Of a stretch of DNA of 64,000 bases, positions 39,161 through 50,056 are shown piece by piece (the first letter of the stretch is position 1; the number at the start of each line of letters is the position of its first letter). The position numbers were made by a program, and so were the translations under genes. Under the pieces are notes generated by a model. It saw only the letters and a program-made list of their open reading frames with translations. It was not told the DNA's origin and ran no database searches. Origin of the DNA: Cryomorphaceae bacterium (lineage in GTDB: Bacteria; Bacteroidota; Bacteroidia; Flavobacteriales; UBA7430); NCBI GenBank assembly GCA_019649675.1, contig BOWN01000002.1, positions 427,704 to 491,703 on the forward strand. Direction: 5' to 3'.

Positions 39161-42100
39161 ATGAAAAAAAGTGAACTATTTAATGGTTATTTAGAGAGTC
39201 TTCAAGACAAAAAAATCCTTGAACACCTAAACCAATACAAATCAATTCATTTAAATGGATTAACCGGCTCTCTAGCTTCTATAATAGGGGCTGCTTGTTT
39301 TAATTTATCGGGAAAAGCATCTATTTTCATTTTAAACGACAAAGAAGAAGCCGCCTATTTTCATAACGATTTAGAACAATTCATCCCAGAGAATGACCTT
39401 CTCTTTTACCCAGGGTCATATCGTCGCCCTTATCAAATTGAGGAAACAGATAATGCCAATATTTTAATGAGAGCAGAAGTACTAAATAGGCTTAGTTCTC
39501 GAAGAAAGCCTTCATGTATTGTTACCTATCCAGATGCTATTTTTGAAAAAGTCATTACAAAAAAAGAACTCAACAAAAACACCTTAAAACTATCAGTAGG
39601 AGAAGGTATAAGTATAGACTTTTTAAATGAAACCATGTTTGAATATGGTTTCGAATACTCTGATTTTGTTTCAGAACCAGGACAATTTGCCATTCGGGGT
39701 GGCATTGTAGATATATTCTCATTTTCAAACGAACATCCTTACCGTATAGAATTTTTTGGTGACGAAGTAGAAAGTATTAGAAGCTTTAACATCAATACGC
39801 AATTATCCATCCAAGAAGTCAAGAAGCTTAACATCATTCCTAATGTAGAAAATAAAGGCATAACAGAATCTAGAGTGTCATTTATACATTACTTGGAAGA
39901 TAAGGCTCAGATATGGATAAAAGACAAAACTTTTTGTAATGCACAGTTAGATAAATTATACCAAAAAGCTTTAGAAAGCTACAAAGACATTAAAGGTGAA
40001 ATAAAGCATCTCACTCCAAAAGAGCTCTTTATTAATTCAGAAGCATTTAGTTCCGTAATTCAAGATTTTCAAATCGTTTCATTTGGAATGCAAAATGAAG
40101 ATAACTCAAAAGAAATAAAGTTTGAATCTTCCTTTCAACCTAGTTTTAACAAGCAATTTGATTTAATTATCGAACATTTTAATCAAAAAACTGAAGAAGG
40201 GTACGAGAATATAATCTTATGTTCGACCATAAAGCAAGAAGAACGTTTTCAAAATATCTTTGAAAAAATTGACGCAAACTTTAGGTTTACCACAATGCTA
40301 CTTCCACTTCACGAAGGATTTATTGACCACCGAAACAAAATACTTTGTTACACAGACCACCAATTATTTGAGCGCTACCATAAGTTTAAACTAAAATCAG
40401 CAAAACAATACAAAAAAACCATTACGTTAGATGAAATCACAAACCTAGAAATTGGCGATTTTGTAACCCATATGGATCATGGTATTGGTAAATTTGGAGG
40501 ACTTCAAAAAATAGATGTACAAGGAAAAAAACAAGAAGCTATAAAACTCCTTTATAGAAACAATGACTTACTTTATGTAAGCATTCATTCACTTCATAAA
40601 ATTAGTAAGTATAATAGCAAAGAAGGTACAGCTCCAAGAATTCATCAACTGGGCTCTCCTCAATGGGCAAAGACTAAAAGTAAAACAAAAACCAAAATAA
40701 AAACCATTGCATATGATTTGATTAAGTTATATGCCAAGCGTAAAGCAGTAAAAGGTTTTGCATACAGCCCAGACAATTATTTACAATATGAATTGGAAGC
40801 GAGCTTTCTTTATGAAGACACACCAGACCAACTAAAAACTACACAGGCAGTTAAAAAGGACATGGAATCTAACACGCCTATGGATCGTTTAGTTTGCGGT
40901 GACGTAGGATTTGGTAAAACAGAAATTGCCATTAGAGCAGCATTTAAGGCTGTTTGTGACAACAAACAAGTAGCCATACTTGTACCAACAACTATTCTAG
41001 CTCTCCAACATTATAAAACATTCCGTAAACGCTTAAATGACTTCCCTTGTAAAGTTGACTATATCAATCGTTTTAAAACAGCAAAACAGCAAAAAGAAAC
41101 CTTACAAAATTTAGCAGACGGAAAAGTAGATATCATTATTGGCACACACCGGCTTGTTGGTAAAGATGTAAAATTTCTTGATTTAGGCCTACTAATTGTT
41201 GATGAAGAACAAAAGTTTGGTGTGAGTGTAAAAGACAAACTAAAAACAATCAAATCTAACGTAGACACATTAACATTAACTGCTACACCTATCCCTAGAA
41301 CGCTACAATTTTCTCTAATGTCTGCAAGAGACTTATCAATCATAAAAACTGCACCACCAAACCGTCTACCTGTTCAGACTGAAAACATAGGATTTAATGA
41401 AGAAACCCTTCGTGATGCAATACAATATGAAGTCTCTAGAGGTGGTCAAATTTTCTTTATTCATAACCGCATAGAAAACATCAAAGAAGTATCTGGAATG
41501 ATTCAACGTCTTTGCCCGGATGTAAAAGTAGGTGTAGGTCATGGGCAAATGGAAGGAGCAAAATTAGAACGTTTGATGCTAGACTTTATTGAAGGTGAAT
41601 TTGACCTACTCGTCTCCACTACTATTATCGAAAGTGGTCTAGACATCCCTAATGCCAACACCATCATCATTAACAATGCTCAAAATTTTGGTTTAAGTGA
41701 TCTTCACCAAATGAGAGGAAGGGTTGGGCGTTCAAACAAAAAGGCCTTCTGCTACCTTATCACCCCTCCGCGAATTAGTATGAGTGAAGAAGGCAGAAAA
41801 CGTATTCAAGCTCTTGAGCAACATTCAGATCTCGGTGCTGGATTTAACATTGCCATGCGCGATCTTGAAATTCGTGGCGCTGGTGATATTTTAGGTGCCG
41901 AGCAATCAGGATTTATCTCCGATATTGGTTTCGAGATGTACCAAAGAATATTAGCTGAAGCTGTAAAAGAGTTAAAGGAGTCCGAATTTAAAGACATATA
42001 TGTTAAAAACACATCTGACTCCTTCCTTGTAGACGAATGTCAAATTGATACCGATATGGAAATATTAATTCCAGACCATTATGTCAATTCCATATCCGAA

Positions 42101-42511
42101 CGTTTACAACTTTACAAAGATTTAAATACCATTGAAAACGAAGACAAGTTAAACATCTTCGTAGAACAAATTACAGACAGGTTCGGAAAGATTCCTCCGG
42201 AAGTAGAAAAACTACTACACACAATTCGTTTGCGATGGATTGCTAAGGATTTGGGCTTTGAAAAAATCATTCTTAAAGCCAATAAGATGATCGCATATTT
42301 TGTTGCAAATCCTAATTCAGCTTTTTTCCAGTCAGAGCAATTTGGTCTTATTTTAAAATTCATTCAACTGAATCCTAAAGCCTGCCAAATGAAAGAAAAA
42401 AACAACAAGCTGAGTCTGATATTTGAAAAAATTAGTACCGTAGAAATGGCCTTAATTCAGCTTAAAATGATTACAAATAAGTTAGCTAGACCAACTCAAA
42501 ACTTCATTTAA
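39161..42511 (+). CDS. mfd: Transcription-repair coupling factor Mfd
   Basis: Mfd removes RNA polymerase stalled at lesions and recruits UvrA. The 1116-residue product is full length and in one frame. It has the UvrB-homology N-terminal region (QFAIRGGIVDIFSFSNEHPY, RIEFFGDEVESIRSFN), the RNA-polymerase-interaction domain beginning GDFVTHMDHGIGKFGGLQKI, the RecG-like translocase with Walker A DRLVCGDVGFGKTEIAIRAA and the Walker B variant LLIVDEEQKFGV, TLTATPIPRTLQFSLMSARD, ESGLDIPNANTIIINNAQ, HQMRGRVGRSNKKAFCYL, GDILGAEQSGFISDIGFEMY, and the C-terminal TRCF domain. It converges with the desaturase gene, 13 bp apart. Confidence 0.97.
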   Translation: MKKSELFNGYLESLQDKKILEHLNQYKSIHLNGLTGSLASIIGAACFNLSGKASIFILNDKEEAAYFHNDLEQFIPENDLLFYPGSYRRPYQIEETDNANILMRAEVLNRLSSRRKPSCIVTYPDAIFEKVITKKELNKNTLKLSVGEGISIDFLNETMFEYGFEYSDFVSEPGQFAIRGGIVDIFSFSNEHPYRIEFFGDEVESIRSFNINTQLSIQEVKKLNIIPNVENKGITESRVSFIHYLEDKAQIWIKDKTFCNAQLDKLYQKALESYKDIKGEIKHLTPKELFINSEAFSSVIQDFQIVSFGMQNEDNSKEIKFESSFQPSFNKQFDLIIEHFNQKTEEGYENIILCSTIKQEERFQNIFEKIDANFRFTTMLLPLHEGFIDHRNKILCYTDHQLFERYHKFKLKSAKQYKKTITLDEITNLEIGDFVTHMDHGIGKFGGLQKIDVQGKKQEAIKLLYRNNDLLYVSIHSLHKISKYNSKEGTAPRIHQLGSPQWAKTKSKTKTKIKTIAYDLIKLYAKRKAVKGFAYSPDNYLQYELEASFLYEDTPDQLKTTQAVKKDMESNTPMDRLVCGDVGFGKTEIAIRAAFKAVCDNKQVAILVPTTILALQHYKTFRKRLNDFPCKVDYINRFKTAKQQKETLQNLADGKVDIIIGTHRLVGKDVKFLDLGLLIVDEEQKFGVSVKDKLKTIKSNVDTLTLTATPIPRTLQFSLMSARDLSIIKTAPPNRLPVQTENIGFNEETLRDAIQYEVSRGGQIFFIHNRIENIKEVSGMIQRLCPDVKVGVGHGQMEGAKLERLMLDFIEGEFDLLVSTTIIESGLDIPNANTIIINNAQNFGLSDLHQMRGRVGRSNKKAFCYLITPPRISMSEEGRKRIQALEQHSDLGAGFNIAMRDLEIRGAGDILGAEQSGFISDIGFEMYQRILAEAVKELKESEFKDIYVKNTSDSFLVDECQIDTDMEILIPDHYVNSISERLQLYKDLNTIENEDKLNIFVEQITDRFGKIPPEVEKLLHTIRLRWIAKDLGFEKIILKANKMIAYFVANPNSAFFQSEQFGLILKFIQLNPKACQMKEKNNKLSLIFEKISTVEMALIQLKMITNKLARPTQNFI

Positions 42512-42524
42512 TACTCACTTAAAC

Positions 42525-43619
42525 CTACTTAACTAATATGGGCTGCATGCCGAGTTCTTTGAGCATTTTATAATGTGAATATACTGCACCTAAATAAGTC
42601 TTATTGTAGTTGTAGACCATACCATATTCCTCTACTGTAGCTCTAACTATATCAGATATTTTATCATAATGTATGTGACAGATATTTGGAAAAAGATGGT
42701 GCTCAATTTGAAAATTCAAGCCCCCTACAAACCAAGTAATTAACTTGGAATTTTTAGCAAAATTAGCAGTCGTTTTAAGCTGATGAATCATCCATTCATT
42801 TTCCATCTTACCTTCTTCTGAAGGTGCAGGAAAAGAAACGCCTTCTACCACATGAGCCAATTGAAATGTAACCGTTAAGATGAATCCAGCAACCATATTC
42901 ATAACCAGCCAACCTAATACGATTTGCCACCAAGAAAATGGAGAAAATATAATTGGCAAAACAAAAATGAAAGACCAATAAGCCATTTTATAAAACAACA
43001 GCTTTCTAAATTGTTTTCCCTTATCAAGTTTTCCTTCAGGACTCATGCCCAACTTGGTAAACCTTCTGTATTGCACAAAATCAATGACTGACCATAGAAG
43101 TGTGCCTAGTGCATAAAGAAAAAAAGCGTAAATATGCTGAAACTTATGATTTCTATTCCATTTTTGTTCTGAAGAAAGTCTCAAATATGGATCTTGATGA
43201 ATATCGCCATCTAAGCCATCAATATTGGTATATGTATGGTGGAAAATATTATGTTGAACTTTCCAATTATAAACATCACCTCCAATAAGATAAATACAAA
43301 TACCCAAAAAATCATTCACTTTAGGTTTTGATGAATACGCACCATGATTCGCATCGTGCATCACACACATTCCAATTCCAGCCATTCCAAACCCCATTAG
43401 AATTGCTAATATAAATCCAAAAATACCGGTTATCAATCCTGTATAAACAAGAGCATAGGGAACCAAATAAATTAAAAAAACAGAAATAGTTTTAATTACC
43501 ATTTTTGCATTTGCATTTCTAGAGATGTTATTCTCTTTGAAATAAGCATTTACTCGCTTACGAAGTGTTTTTACAAATGGAACTTGTTCCTTGTTCTGAA
43601 ATCGGACTCTTTGCAACAT
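42525..43619 (-). CDS. Membrane fatty-acid (acyl-CoA/acyl-lipid) desaturase
   Basis: The 364-residue product has the three histidine boxes of front-end/linoleoyl-CoA-type desaturases: MHDANHGAY, VQHNIFHHTYTN, and LNFQIEHHLFPNICHIHY, with Gln replacing the first His of the third box, as is usual in front-end desaturases. Four hydrophobic spans (for example TISVFLIYLVPYALVYTGLI and GIFGFILAILMGFGMAGIGM) place it in the cytoplasmic membrane. No cytochrome b5 domain is fused, so reducing power must come from a separate donor. It introduces a cis double bond into membrane fatty acids; regiospecificity cannot be read from the sequence. A TAAATTTG box lies about 30 bases upstream. Confidence 0.92.
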   Translation of the reverse strand: MLQRVRFQNKEQVPFVKTLRKRVNAYFKENNISRNANAKMVIKTISVFLIYLVPYALVYTGLITGIFGFILAILMGFGMAGIGMCVMHDANHGAYSSKPKVNDFLGICIYLIGGDVYNWKVQHNIFHHTYTNIDGLDGDIHQDPYLRLSSEQKWNRNHKFQHIYAFFLYALGTLLWSVIDFVQYRRFTKLGMSPEGKLDKGKQFRKLLFYKMAYWSFIFVLPIIFSPFSWWQIVLGWLVMNMVAGFILTVTFQLAHVVEGVSFPAPSEEGKMENEWMIHQLKTTANFAKNSKLITWFVGGLNFQIEHHLFPNICHIHYDKISDIVRATVEEYGMVYNYNKTYLGAVYSHYKMLKELGMQPILVK

Positions 43620-43818
43620 AGATTCTAAATTAACTCAGAATACAAATTTAATGTTAATATCCGATAATAGCTGTTTTATACTGTTAAATATTTAATGAAA
43701 AAATAATTACAAATTATTGATTTTCAGTATTTTAAGTTTAATATTAGTAAAAAAATATAAATTCAGTATGTAATGAATACAAACTACATCATATTAGATA
43801 TGAGTAAAATCAGATAAA

Positions 43819-45027
43819 TTATAAATTTAGACTCTTTACCACCTGGTCTTCACCCTCAAGTAAGATGTCAACTGGATTTTCAAGGGCCTCTTTAACAGCA
43901 CATAAGAAGCCCACAGATTCCTTACCATCAATAATACGATGATCATAAGATAATGCAACATACATAATTGGTCGAATGACCACCTCTCCATCAACTACTA
44001 TAGGACGCTCTACAATATTGTGCATTCCTAAAATTGCCGATTGAGGAGGGTTGATAATCGGCGTAGATAACATTGACCCGAACACACCTCCATTTGTAAT
44101 TGTAAATGTTCCACCAAGCATGTCATCCATACTAATTTTACCATCTCTTGCTTTTATTGCCAGGCGTTTAATTTCAGATTCTATTCCAGCAAAATCTAAC
44201 AGCTCTGCATTGCGAACAACAGGAACCATAAGTCCTTTTGGAGAACTTACAGCAATAGATATATCAGCGTAATCATAATATACTATTTCTTTACCATCAA
44301 TCATGGCATTAACATCCGGAAACAATTTTAATGCTCTAGTAACTGCCTTAGTGAAAAAAGACATAAAGCCTAAACCTACGCCATGCTTCTCCTTAAATTT
44401 TTCTTTATAAGTCTTTCGAATATCCATTATAGCTTTCATATCTACCTCATTAAAGGTAGTTAACATAGCCGTTTCGTTCTTTACAGCAACCAATCGCTCC
44501 GCAACTTTTCGCCTTAAGACAGACATTTTTTTATGTTCTGAACCACGTGGACCAGGTCCCTTGCCCATGGCCGTTTTTGCAAGTAAAACATCTTCCTTGG
44601 TAATGCGACCATCTTTACCTGAACCATGAGTAAGCTCAACACCTTTTTCAGCCATCATCTTTCGAGCTGCGGGAGAAGGTGAGCCCGAAGCATAAGAAGT
44701 AGTAGATGTATTAACAGTTTGAATATTTTTAGATGAAGATGACGTTTCTGGATCATCTGTATTAAAAACTGATTGAGATGCGGTCCCTTCAACGGAAGTA
44801 TCGATTGTACAAGCAACGTCACCTATAGCAACCGTTTCACCTTCTTGAACTTTAATTGAAATAGTACCACTTTTCTCTGCTGCTAATGTTAAGGTTGCCT
44901 TATCAGAATCTATTTCACAAATCTCTTGATCTTGCTCTACATAATCCCCATCAGCAACAAGCCAAGTAGCAATCTCAACTTCAGAGATCGATTCGCCAGG
45001 TGACGGCACATTCATTTCTACAATCAT
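43819..45027 (-). CDS. sucB: 2-oxoglutarate dehydrogenase E2, dihydrolipoyl succinyltransferase
   Basis: The 402-residue E2 core has one N-terminal lipoyl domain ([20 protein letters not shown], with the lipoylated lysine in [11 protein letters not shown]), an Asp/Ser/Thr-rich linker, a peripheral-subunit-binding domain ([34 protein letters not shown]) and the catalytic acyltransferase domain ([40 protein letters not shown], and the active-site [16 protein letters not shown]). It transfers succinyl groups to CoA in the TCA cycle and depends on lipoate made by LipA. It follows sucA by 32 bp in one operon. Confidence 0.97.
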   Translation of the reverse strand: MIVEMNVPSPGESISEVEIATWLVADGDYVEQDQEICEIDSDKATLTLAAEKSGTISIKVQEGETVAIGDVACTIDTSVEGTASQSVFNTDDPETSSSSKNIQTVNTSTTSYASGSPSPAARKMMAEKGVELTHGSGKDGRITKEDVLLAKTAMGKGPGPRGSEHKKMSVLRRKVAERLVAVKNETAMLTTFNEVDMKAIMDIRKTYKEKFKEKHGVGLGFMSFFTKAVTRALKLFPDVNAMIDGKEIVYYDYADISIAVSSPKGLMVPVVRNAELLDFAGIESEIKRLAIKARDGKISMDDMLGGTFTITNGGVFGSMLSTPIINPPQSAILGMHNIVERPIVVDGEVVIRPIMYVALSYDHRIIDGKESVGFLCAVKEALENPVDILLEGEDQVVKSLNL

Positions 45028-45059
45028 AACTGTATATATTTTACCTTCTTAATTCTTTA

Positions 45060-47781
45060 TTACAATTCAAATACACCTTCAACTATAGCTTTCTGACGTC
45101 TTGCAGAACGCTTAGCAGAGCCTGATGCAGGTGTTGCGCTAACACTTCGAGCGAAGAGCTGAAGAGGTAATTCGCGCCAATGTCTTAGCACAAAACCCCA
45201 GGCACCCATATTTTCAGGTTCTTCCTGTGCCCATATATAACGCTTAGCATTTTTATATTTACTTACAACAGCCTCTAATTTCTTTTTAGGGAATGGATAC
45301 AATTGTTCCAAACGCACTAAGGCGACTTCTTCAGCATTTCTTTTTTCTTTCTCTTCAAGTAACTCAAAGTAAAGTTTACCCGAACAAAAAACCAACTTTT
45401 TTACTTTATTTACCTCAGCACACTCATCATCAATAACCTCTTGAAATCTTCCTTCTACTAGTTCCTCAACAGATGAAACACATTTGGGATGACGAAGTAA
45501 ACTCTTGGGCGTCATCACAATAAGTGGTTTACGAAAATCGCGATGTAACTGACGCCGCAAAAGATGGAAAAAATTAGCCGGTGTAGTAGCATTAGCAACT
45601 TGCATGTTAAATTGTCCACACAATTGTAAATAACGTTCTAAACGAGCACTAGAATGTTCTGCACCTTGACCTTCATAACCATGAGGTAACAACATTACTA
45701 ATCCATTATATATTTGCCACTTATCTTCTGCTGCAGACAAATACTGATCAATGATGATTTGTGCTCCATTAGAAAAGTCGCCAAACTGTGCCTCCCAAAT
45801 GGTTAAACAATCAGGAGATGCCATAGCATAACCATAATCAAAACCTAATACACCATATTCCGACAACAAAGAATTATACACTTCAAATTTGGCTTGCCCC
45901 TTACCAATAAAGTTTAATGGATTCACACGTTCTTCTGTGTCAATATTTCTCAATACTGCATGACGATGAGAAAAAGTCCCACGCTCAACATCTTGACCAC
46001 TCATTCTTACTTCTTTACCCTCTTCTAAAATAGATCCGTAGGCAAGTAACTCTGCCATTCCCCAATCCAATCGATTGGACTCATTAAACATTTTCTCACG
46101 ATCCTTTAACAAGCGTAATGCCTTTTTATAAAACTGATGTCCCCGAGGGGCAGTATATAAGGCACGCGCAATCTTTGTTAATTTTTCTCTAGACACACCT
46201 GTTTCTGGCGAAGAATCAAAGTCTGAGGCTTCTGCTTTTTGATATGCGCCCACTCTTTTTCCATAAAGCGCGTCATACTCGTTGTTTGCTCTTTTCGAGC
46301 TTCATCAAGATCCTGTTCGAGTAAATTTTTAAATTGCTTAGCCATTTCCTTAACAATAGAAGACTCTACTACACCTTGAGCCATAAGCTTTTGGTTGTAT
46401 ATTTCACGAGGATTTGGGTGATTAGATATGGCCTGATATAATTGAGGCTGTGTAAAACGAGGCTCATCGCCCTCATTATGTCCGTACCGTCGGTAACAAA
46501 GCAAATCAATAAAAACATCTTTTTTAAACTCTTGCCGATAAGCAGCAGCAAATTTCATCGCATGAACGACTGCTTCAGCATCATCACCATTAATATGCAA
46601 TACCGGACATAAAGTTGTTTTAGCTACATCTGTACAATAAGTGCTAGAACGACCATCTAAGTAATTGGTTGTAAATCCAACCTGATTATTAATGACTATA
46701 TGGATACTTCCACCTGTTTTATATGCAGGAAGTTGTGCCATTTGTACAATTTCATAGACTAGACCTTGACCAGATACAGCAGCATCACCATGAATAATGA
46801 TTGGTAAAAGCTTAGAGTTGTCTCCAGCATACTTGTGATTAATTTTAGCTCTAGAAATGCCCTGCATCACAGAACCTACAGTTTCTAAATGAGATGGATT
46901 AGGCACCAAACACATACTTACATCTTTCCCTGAATCTGCTGTTACATCATAAGAATAACCCAAGTGATATTTCACATCTCCATCAAACTCTTCATTTTCA
47001 TATCCCTTACCCTCAAACTCTTTAAAAACAAGTTTATAAGGCTTTTTAAAAATATTAGCCAAAACACTTAGGCGACCTCGGTGTGCCATTCCTATGACAA
47101 ACTCTTTAATATTTAAAGTAGAGCCGTATTCAACTATGGCATCTAAGGCTGGAATTAATGCTTCGCCACCTTCTAGTGAAAAACGTTTTTGACCTACATA
47201 TTTTGTATGCAAGAAATTTTCAAAAGCAACTGCCTCGTTTAACTTCTTTAATATTTGTTTTTCTGATCAGGCGTGAAATTGGGTTGATTATCATTTTGAT
47301 GAATGTAATTTTTAATCCAATTTCTTTCTTTTGGATCACGAATGTACATATACTCAACACCTATAGACTGACAGTAAACTTTTTTTAAGTGACTGATAAT
47401 ATCTTTTAAAGAAACAGCTCCTATCCCACATTGTGTCCCAGCCTGAAAAATAATATCTAGATCGGCATCAGACAAATCAAATTGACTTAATTCTAATTTG
47501 GGATTGTAATCTCTTCTCTGTCTAACTGGATTTGTATTGGTAAATAAATGACCACGCTGGCGATACGCATCAATAAGATTTATGACCTTAAACTCTTTTT
47601 TAAATGAGTCTGGGAGCAAGGCTTGGAGTTCATCTTCCGTGTAGGCCTCATTAGCAAAATCATACCCTTGGAAGAAGCTCCTCCAGCTAGAATCAATAGA
47701 ATCCGGTTCCTTGAGGTATTGCTGATAAATCTCCTCGAAAAAAGCAGTATTGGCAGCTCCTAAAAATGAGTAATTGTCCAT
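45060..47781 (-). CDS. sucA: 2-oxoglutarate dehydrogenase E1, two frameshifts
   Basis: SucA decarboxylates 2-oxoglutarate using thiamine diphosphate. Three pieces give about 907 residues. The N-terminal one has YSFLGAANTAFFEEIYQQYL and SSWRSFFQGYDFA. The middle has RFSLEGGEALIPALDAIVEY, IGMAHRGRLSVLANIFKKPY, HLGYSYDV, HGDAAVSGQGLVYEIVQMAQ and YRRYGHNEGDEPRFTQPQLY. The last has NRLDWGMAELLAYGSILEEG, VRMSGQDVERGTFSHRHAVL, LLPHGYEGQGAEHSSARLER and the C-terminal WAQEEPENMGAWGFVLRHW. Both breaks are missing A residues: near 46240 ATCAAAAAGCAG should be ATCAAAAAAGCAG, and near 47263 AAAAACAAATAT should have one more A. It is first in the sucA-sucB operon. Confidence 0.96.
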
Positions 47782-47952
47782 CGTTTTACAAAACGGAATA
47801 TATTCAACTCAAAAATAAACAATTTATAATTCTGAGCACTTGTTAAGAGAGTCTTTTTCATTGCTTTTAAAATAGTTACTTATCAAAACTTTCTGCAAAC
47901 ACCCAGAAAGTATCAACTTTGACAGGAAGCAGAAAAATTGAAGATAAACCTG

Positions 47953-48217
47953 TTATGCTTTAGCGCGAGCTACTTGACTTTCAGAAATTTCAATTTTATT
48001 AAGAAATTCTGCAATAAGAAAGACCTTTTCGATTCACTAATTCTTTTAGCCTGTGCTCTAATTGAAAAACAACCTCTTCAAAAACTATTGGTGGATCTGA
48101 GGGTTTAAAAAAACCATTGATCACTTTCAAAATCTTTTTTCTAACTAGGCTGCAGCTTTTAACATCCAGTATCAATCTTTACTATAAAATCAAAATATTC
48201 TTAAGCTCTAAATCCAT
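47953..48217 (-). CDS. Unidentified small protein, apparently frameshifted
   Basis: Between sucA and the polyprenyl synthase gene, minus-strand frames carry a coding-like product: MDLEL at the ATG at 48217, EYFDFIVKIDTG in a second frame, a long open stretch VRKKILKVINGFFKPSDPPI then VFEEVVFQLEHRLKELVNRK in another, and VFLIAEFLNKIEISESQVAR ending AKA at 47953. With about three one-base repairs this is a protein of about 87 residues, mostly helical and charged. No family is recognised. It may be real but damaged by sequence errors, like its neighbours, or a relic. Confidence 0.35.
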
Positions 48218-48250
48218 CAATTTACACGAAACATCAAAATCTCAATAAAT

Positions 48251-49201
48251 TTAAACAAAACAGATTTTCTCATCTTTAGTAACACTAACAGCATTTAAAT
48301 AACCAATCGCGAGGGCATGATTTTCAGCCATCATTTCTAAGCATGACGCTTTGACACCAATAGCATCATAAACCTTCATCACTTCTAAAACCTTCTGTTT
48401 AGGTTCAAAATCTTGATGTGAAAAATAATAATCTAAGACTTTTCGCTGATCTATATTAGCTTTTTCGTATGCAGTTATATACAAACATGTTTTCTTATTA
48501 CTCAGAATATCGCCAGCTACTTGCTTCCCAAAATCTTTTTGATCGCCATACACATCTAAAATATCGTCCATCAATTGAAATGCAATTCCAATATGAATAC
48601 CAAAATGATATAAATTTTCTTGATCTTCATCAGAAGCATCAGCTACTATAGCTCCCATCTTTAATGAACATGCCAATAAAACTGCTGTTTTAAAACGTAT
48701 CATTTTAAGATATGAAGACATAGACACATCTACTTGTGTTTCAAAATTCATATCGAGTTGCTGACCTTCACAAACTTCTATAGCTGTTTTATTAAACAAC
48801 GCTAAAATTTTGTTCAAAAATCTAGACTCGGTTTTAACAATAAATTGATATGATTTAACAAATAGAACATCTCCGGAAAGAATTGCCACATTGGTATTCC
48901 ACTTTTCATGAACGGTTGGCTTCCCTCTTCTAATAGGAGCTTCATCCATTATATCATCATGCATCAAAGTGAAATTATGAAATAATTCTACGCCAAGAGC
49001 CTGTGGCATTACTTTATTCAAATCCAACTCATACATATCTGCAATCATCAAAACCAAAACAGGTCTTAGATGTTTTCCACCTAAATCTATAAGATAACGA
49101 ATAGGATTATACAATTCAGACGGTTCATGTGGCAAATCAAGCTCTTCTATAGCTTGACTGATAATACCTTGTAATTCTTCAATTGATTTTAAGTTATTCA
49201 T
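48251..49201 (-). CDS. Polyprenyl (farnesyl/geranylgeranyl-type) diphosphate synthase
   Basis: The 316-residue product is an all-alpha trans-prenyltransferase with both aspartate-rich metal sites, [20 protein letters not shown] (first, DDxxD) and [20 protein letters not shown] (second), plus [17 protein letters not shown] with the lysine and arginine for isopentenyl diphosphate and [20 protein letters not shown]. It elongates allylic diphosphates in the cytoplasm; chain length cannot be fixed by eye. I use the ATG at 49201 ([12 protein letters not shown]) rather than a TTG at 49204. The start overlaps the last 8 bases of rfbA, so translation is probably coupled. Confidence 0.92.
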   Translation of the reverse strand: MNNLKSIEELQGIISQAIEELDLPHEPSELYNPIRYLIDLGGKHLRPVLVLMIADMYELDLNKVMPQALGVELFHNFTLMHDDIMDEAPIRRGKPTVHEKWNTNVAILSGDVLFVKSYQFIVKTESRFLNKILALFNKTAIEVCEGQQLDMNFETQVDVSMSSYLKMIRFKTAVLLACSLKMGAIVADASDEDQENLYHFGIHIGIAFQLMDDILDVYGDQKDFGKQVAGDILSNKKTCLYITAYEKANIDQRKVLDYYFSHQDFEPKQKVLEVMKVYDAIGVKASCLEMMAENHALAIGYLNAVSVTKDEKICFV

Positions 49202-50054
49202 CAAGTTCCATCAAATATTCTCCATAACCACTTTTTATCAAGGGCTTTGCTATGTTTCTCAAGTCTTCTAGATTAATAAATCCTGAACGGAAAGCACTCT
49301 CTTCTATACAACCTATTTTTAATCCTTGCCGCTCTTCAATAACCTGAACAAACTGACCGGCTTGCATTAAAGAAGAAAATGTACCTGTATCTAACCAAGC
49401 TGTACCTCTATCTAATATTCCAACCTTAAGCTTTCCTCTTCTTAGATACTCTTTATTGACATCAGTAATTTCGTACTCACCTCGGGCCGAAGGTTGAATT
49501 GACTTGGCGATCGAAACCACATCATTGTCGTAAAAATATAATCCCGGAACTGCATAATTTGACTTAGGGTTTTCTGGCTTCTCTTCAATAGAAACTGCTT
49601 TTTGATTTGAGTCAAATTCTACCACACCATAACGTTCTGGATCAGCAACATGGTAAGCAAAAATAACGCCACCACTGGGCTTATTATACCTTTTTAACAA
49701 ATTAGAAACCCCTACACCATAAAAAATATTATCTCCTAAAATTAGTGCAACATCATCATCTTCAATAAATGTTTCACCTATTACAAAAGCTTGCGCTAAT
49801 CCATTAGGAACTTCCTGAACAGCATATTCAAACCTACACCCTAATTGTGAGCCATCTCCAAGTAACTTTTTAAACGCGGGTAAATCATGCGGGGTTGAAA
49901 TAATTAGTATCTCCGAAATCCCAGCTTGTAAAAGCGTAGATAACGGATAGTAAATCATTGGCTTATCATAAACAGGCATCAATTGCTTACTTACCGATAA
50001 GGTAAGAGGATGTAAACGCGTGCCAGATCCACCAGCCAAAATAATCCCTTTCAT
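49194..50054 (-). CDS. rfbA: Glucose-1-phosphate thymidylyltransferase
   Basis: RfbA/RmlA makes dTDP-glucose from dTTP and glucose 1-phosphate, the first step to dTDP-rhamnose and related sugars. The 286-residue product has the nucleotidyltransferase start [112 protein letters not shown] and the sugar-binding [20 protein letters not shown]. No other dTDP-sugar genes (rfbB, C, D) are in the window. It lies 2 bp after the RND exporter gene and overlaps the polyprenyl synthase gene. Confidence 0.96.
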   Translation of the reverse strand: MKGIILAGGSGTRLHPLTLSVSKQLMPVYDKPMIYYPLSTLLQAGISEILIISTPHDLPAFKKLLGDGSQLGCRFEYAVQEVPNGLAQAFVIGETFIEDDDVALILGDNIFYGVGVSNLLKRYNKPSGGVIFAYHVADPERYGVVEFDSNQKAVSIEEKPENPKSNYAVPGLYFYDNDVVSIAKSIQPSARGEYEITDVNKEYLRRGKLKVGILDRGTAWLDTGTFSSLMQAGQFVQVIEERQGLKIGCIEESAFRSGFINLEDLRNIAKPLIKSGYGEYLMELDE

Positions 50055-50056
50055 AA

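Noticed and set aside
43620-43818. Gene or RNA in the 199-bp gap between the desaturase and sucB
   Set aside because: The gap is AT-rich, has stops in all frames, and shows only a possible -7 box (TAAATTTG) for the desaturase.
47953-48217. TetR-family regulator as an identity for the small broken ORF
   Set aside because: The readable segments lack a helix-turn-helix signature such as the TetR N-terminal motif, and the length is too short.
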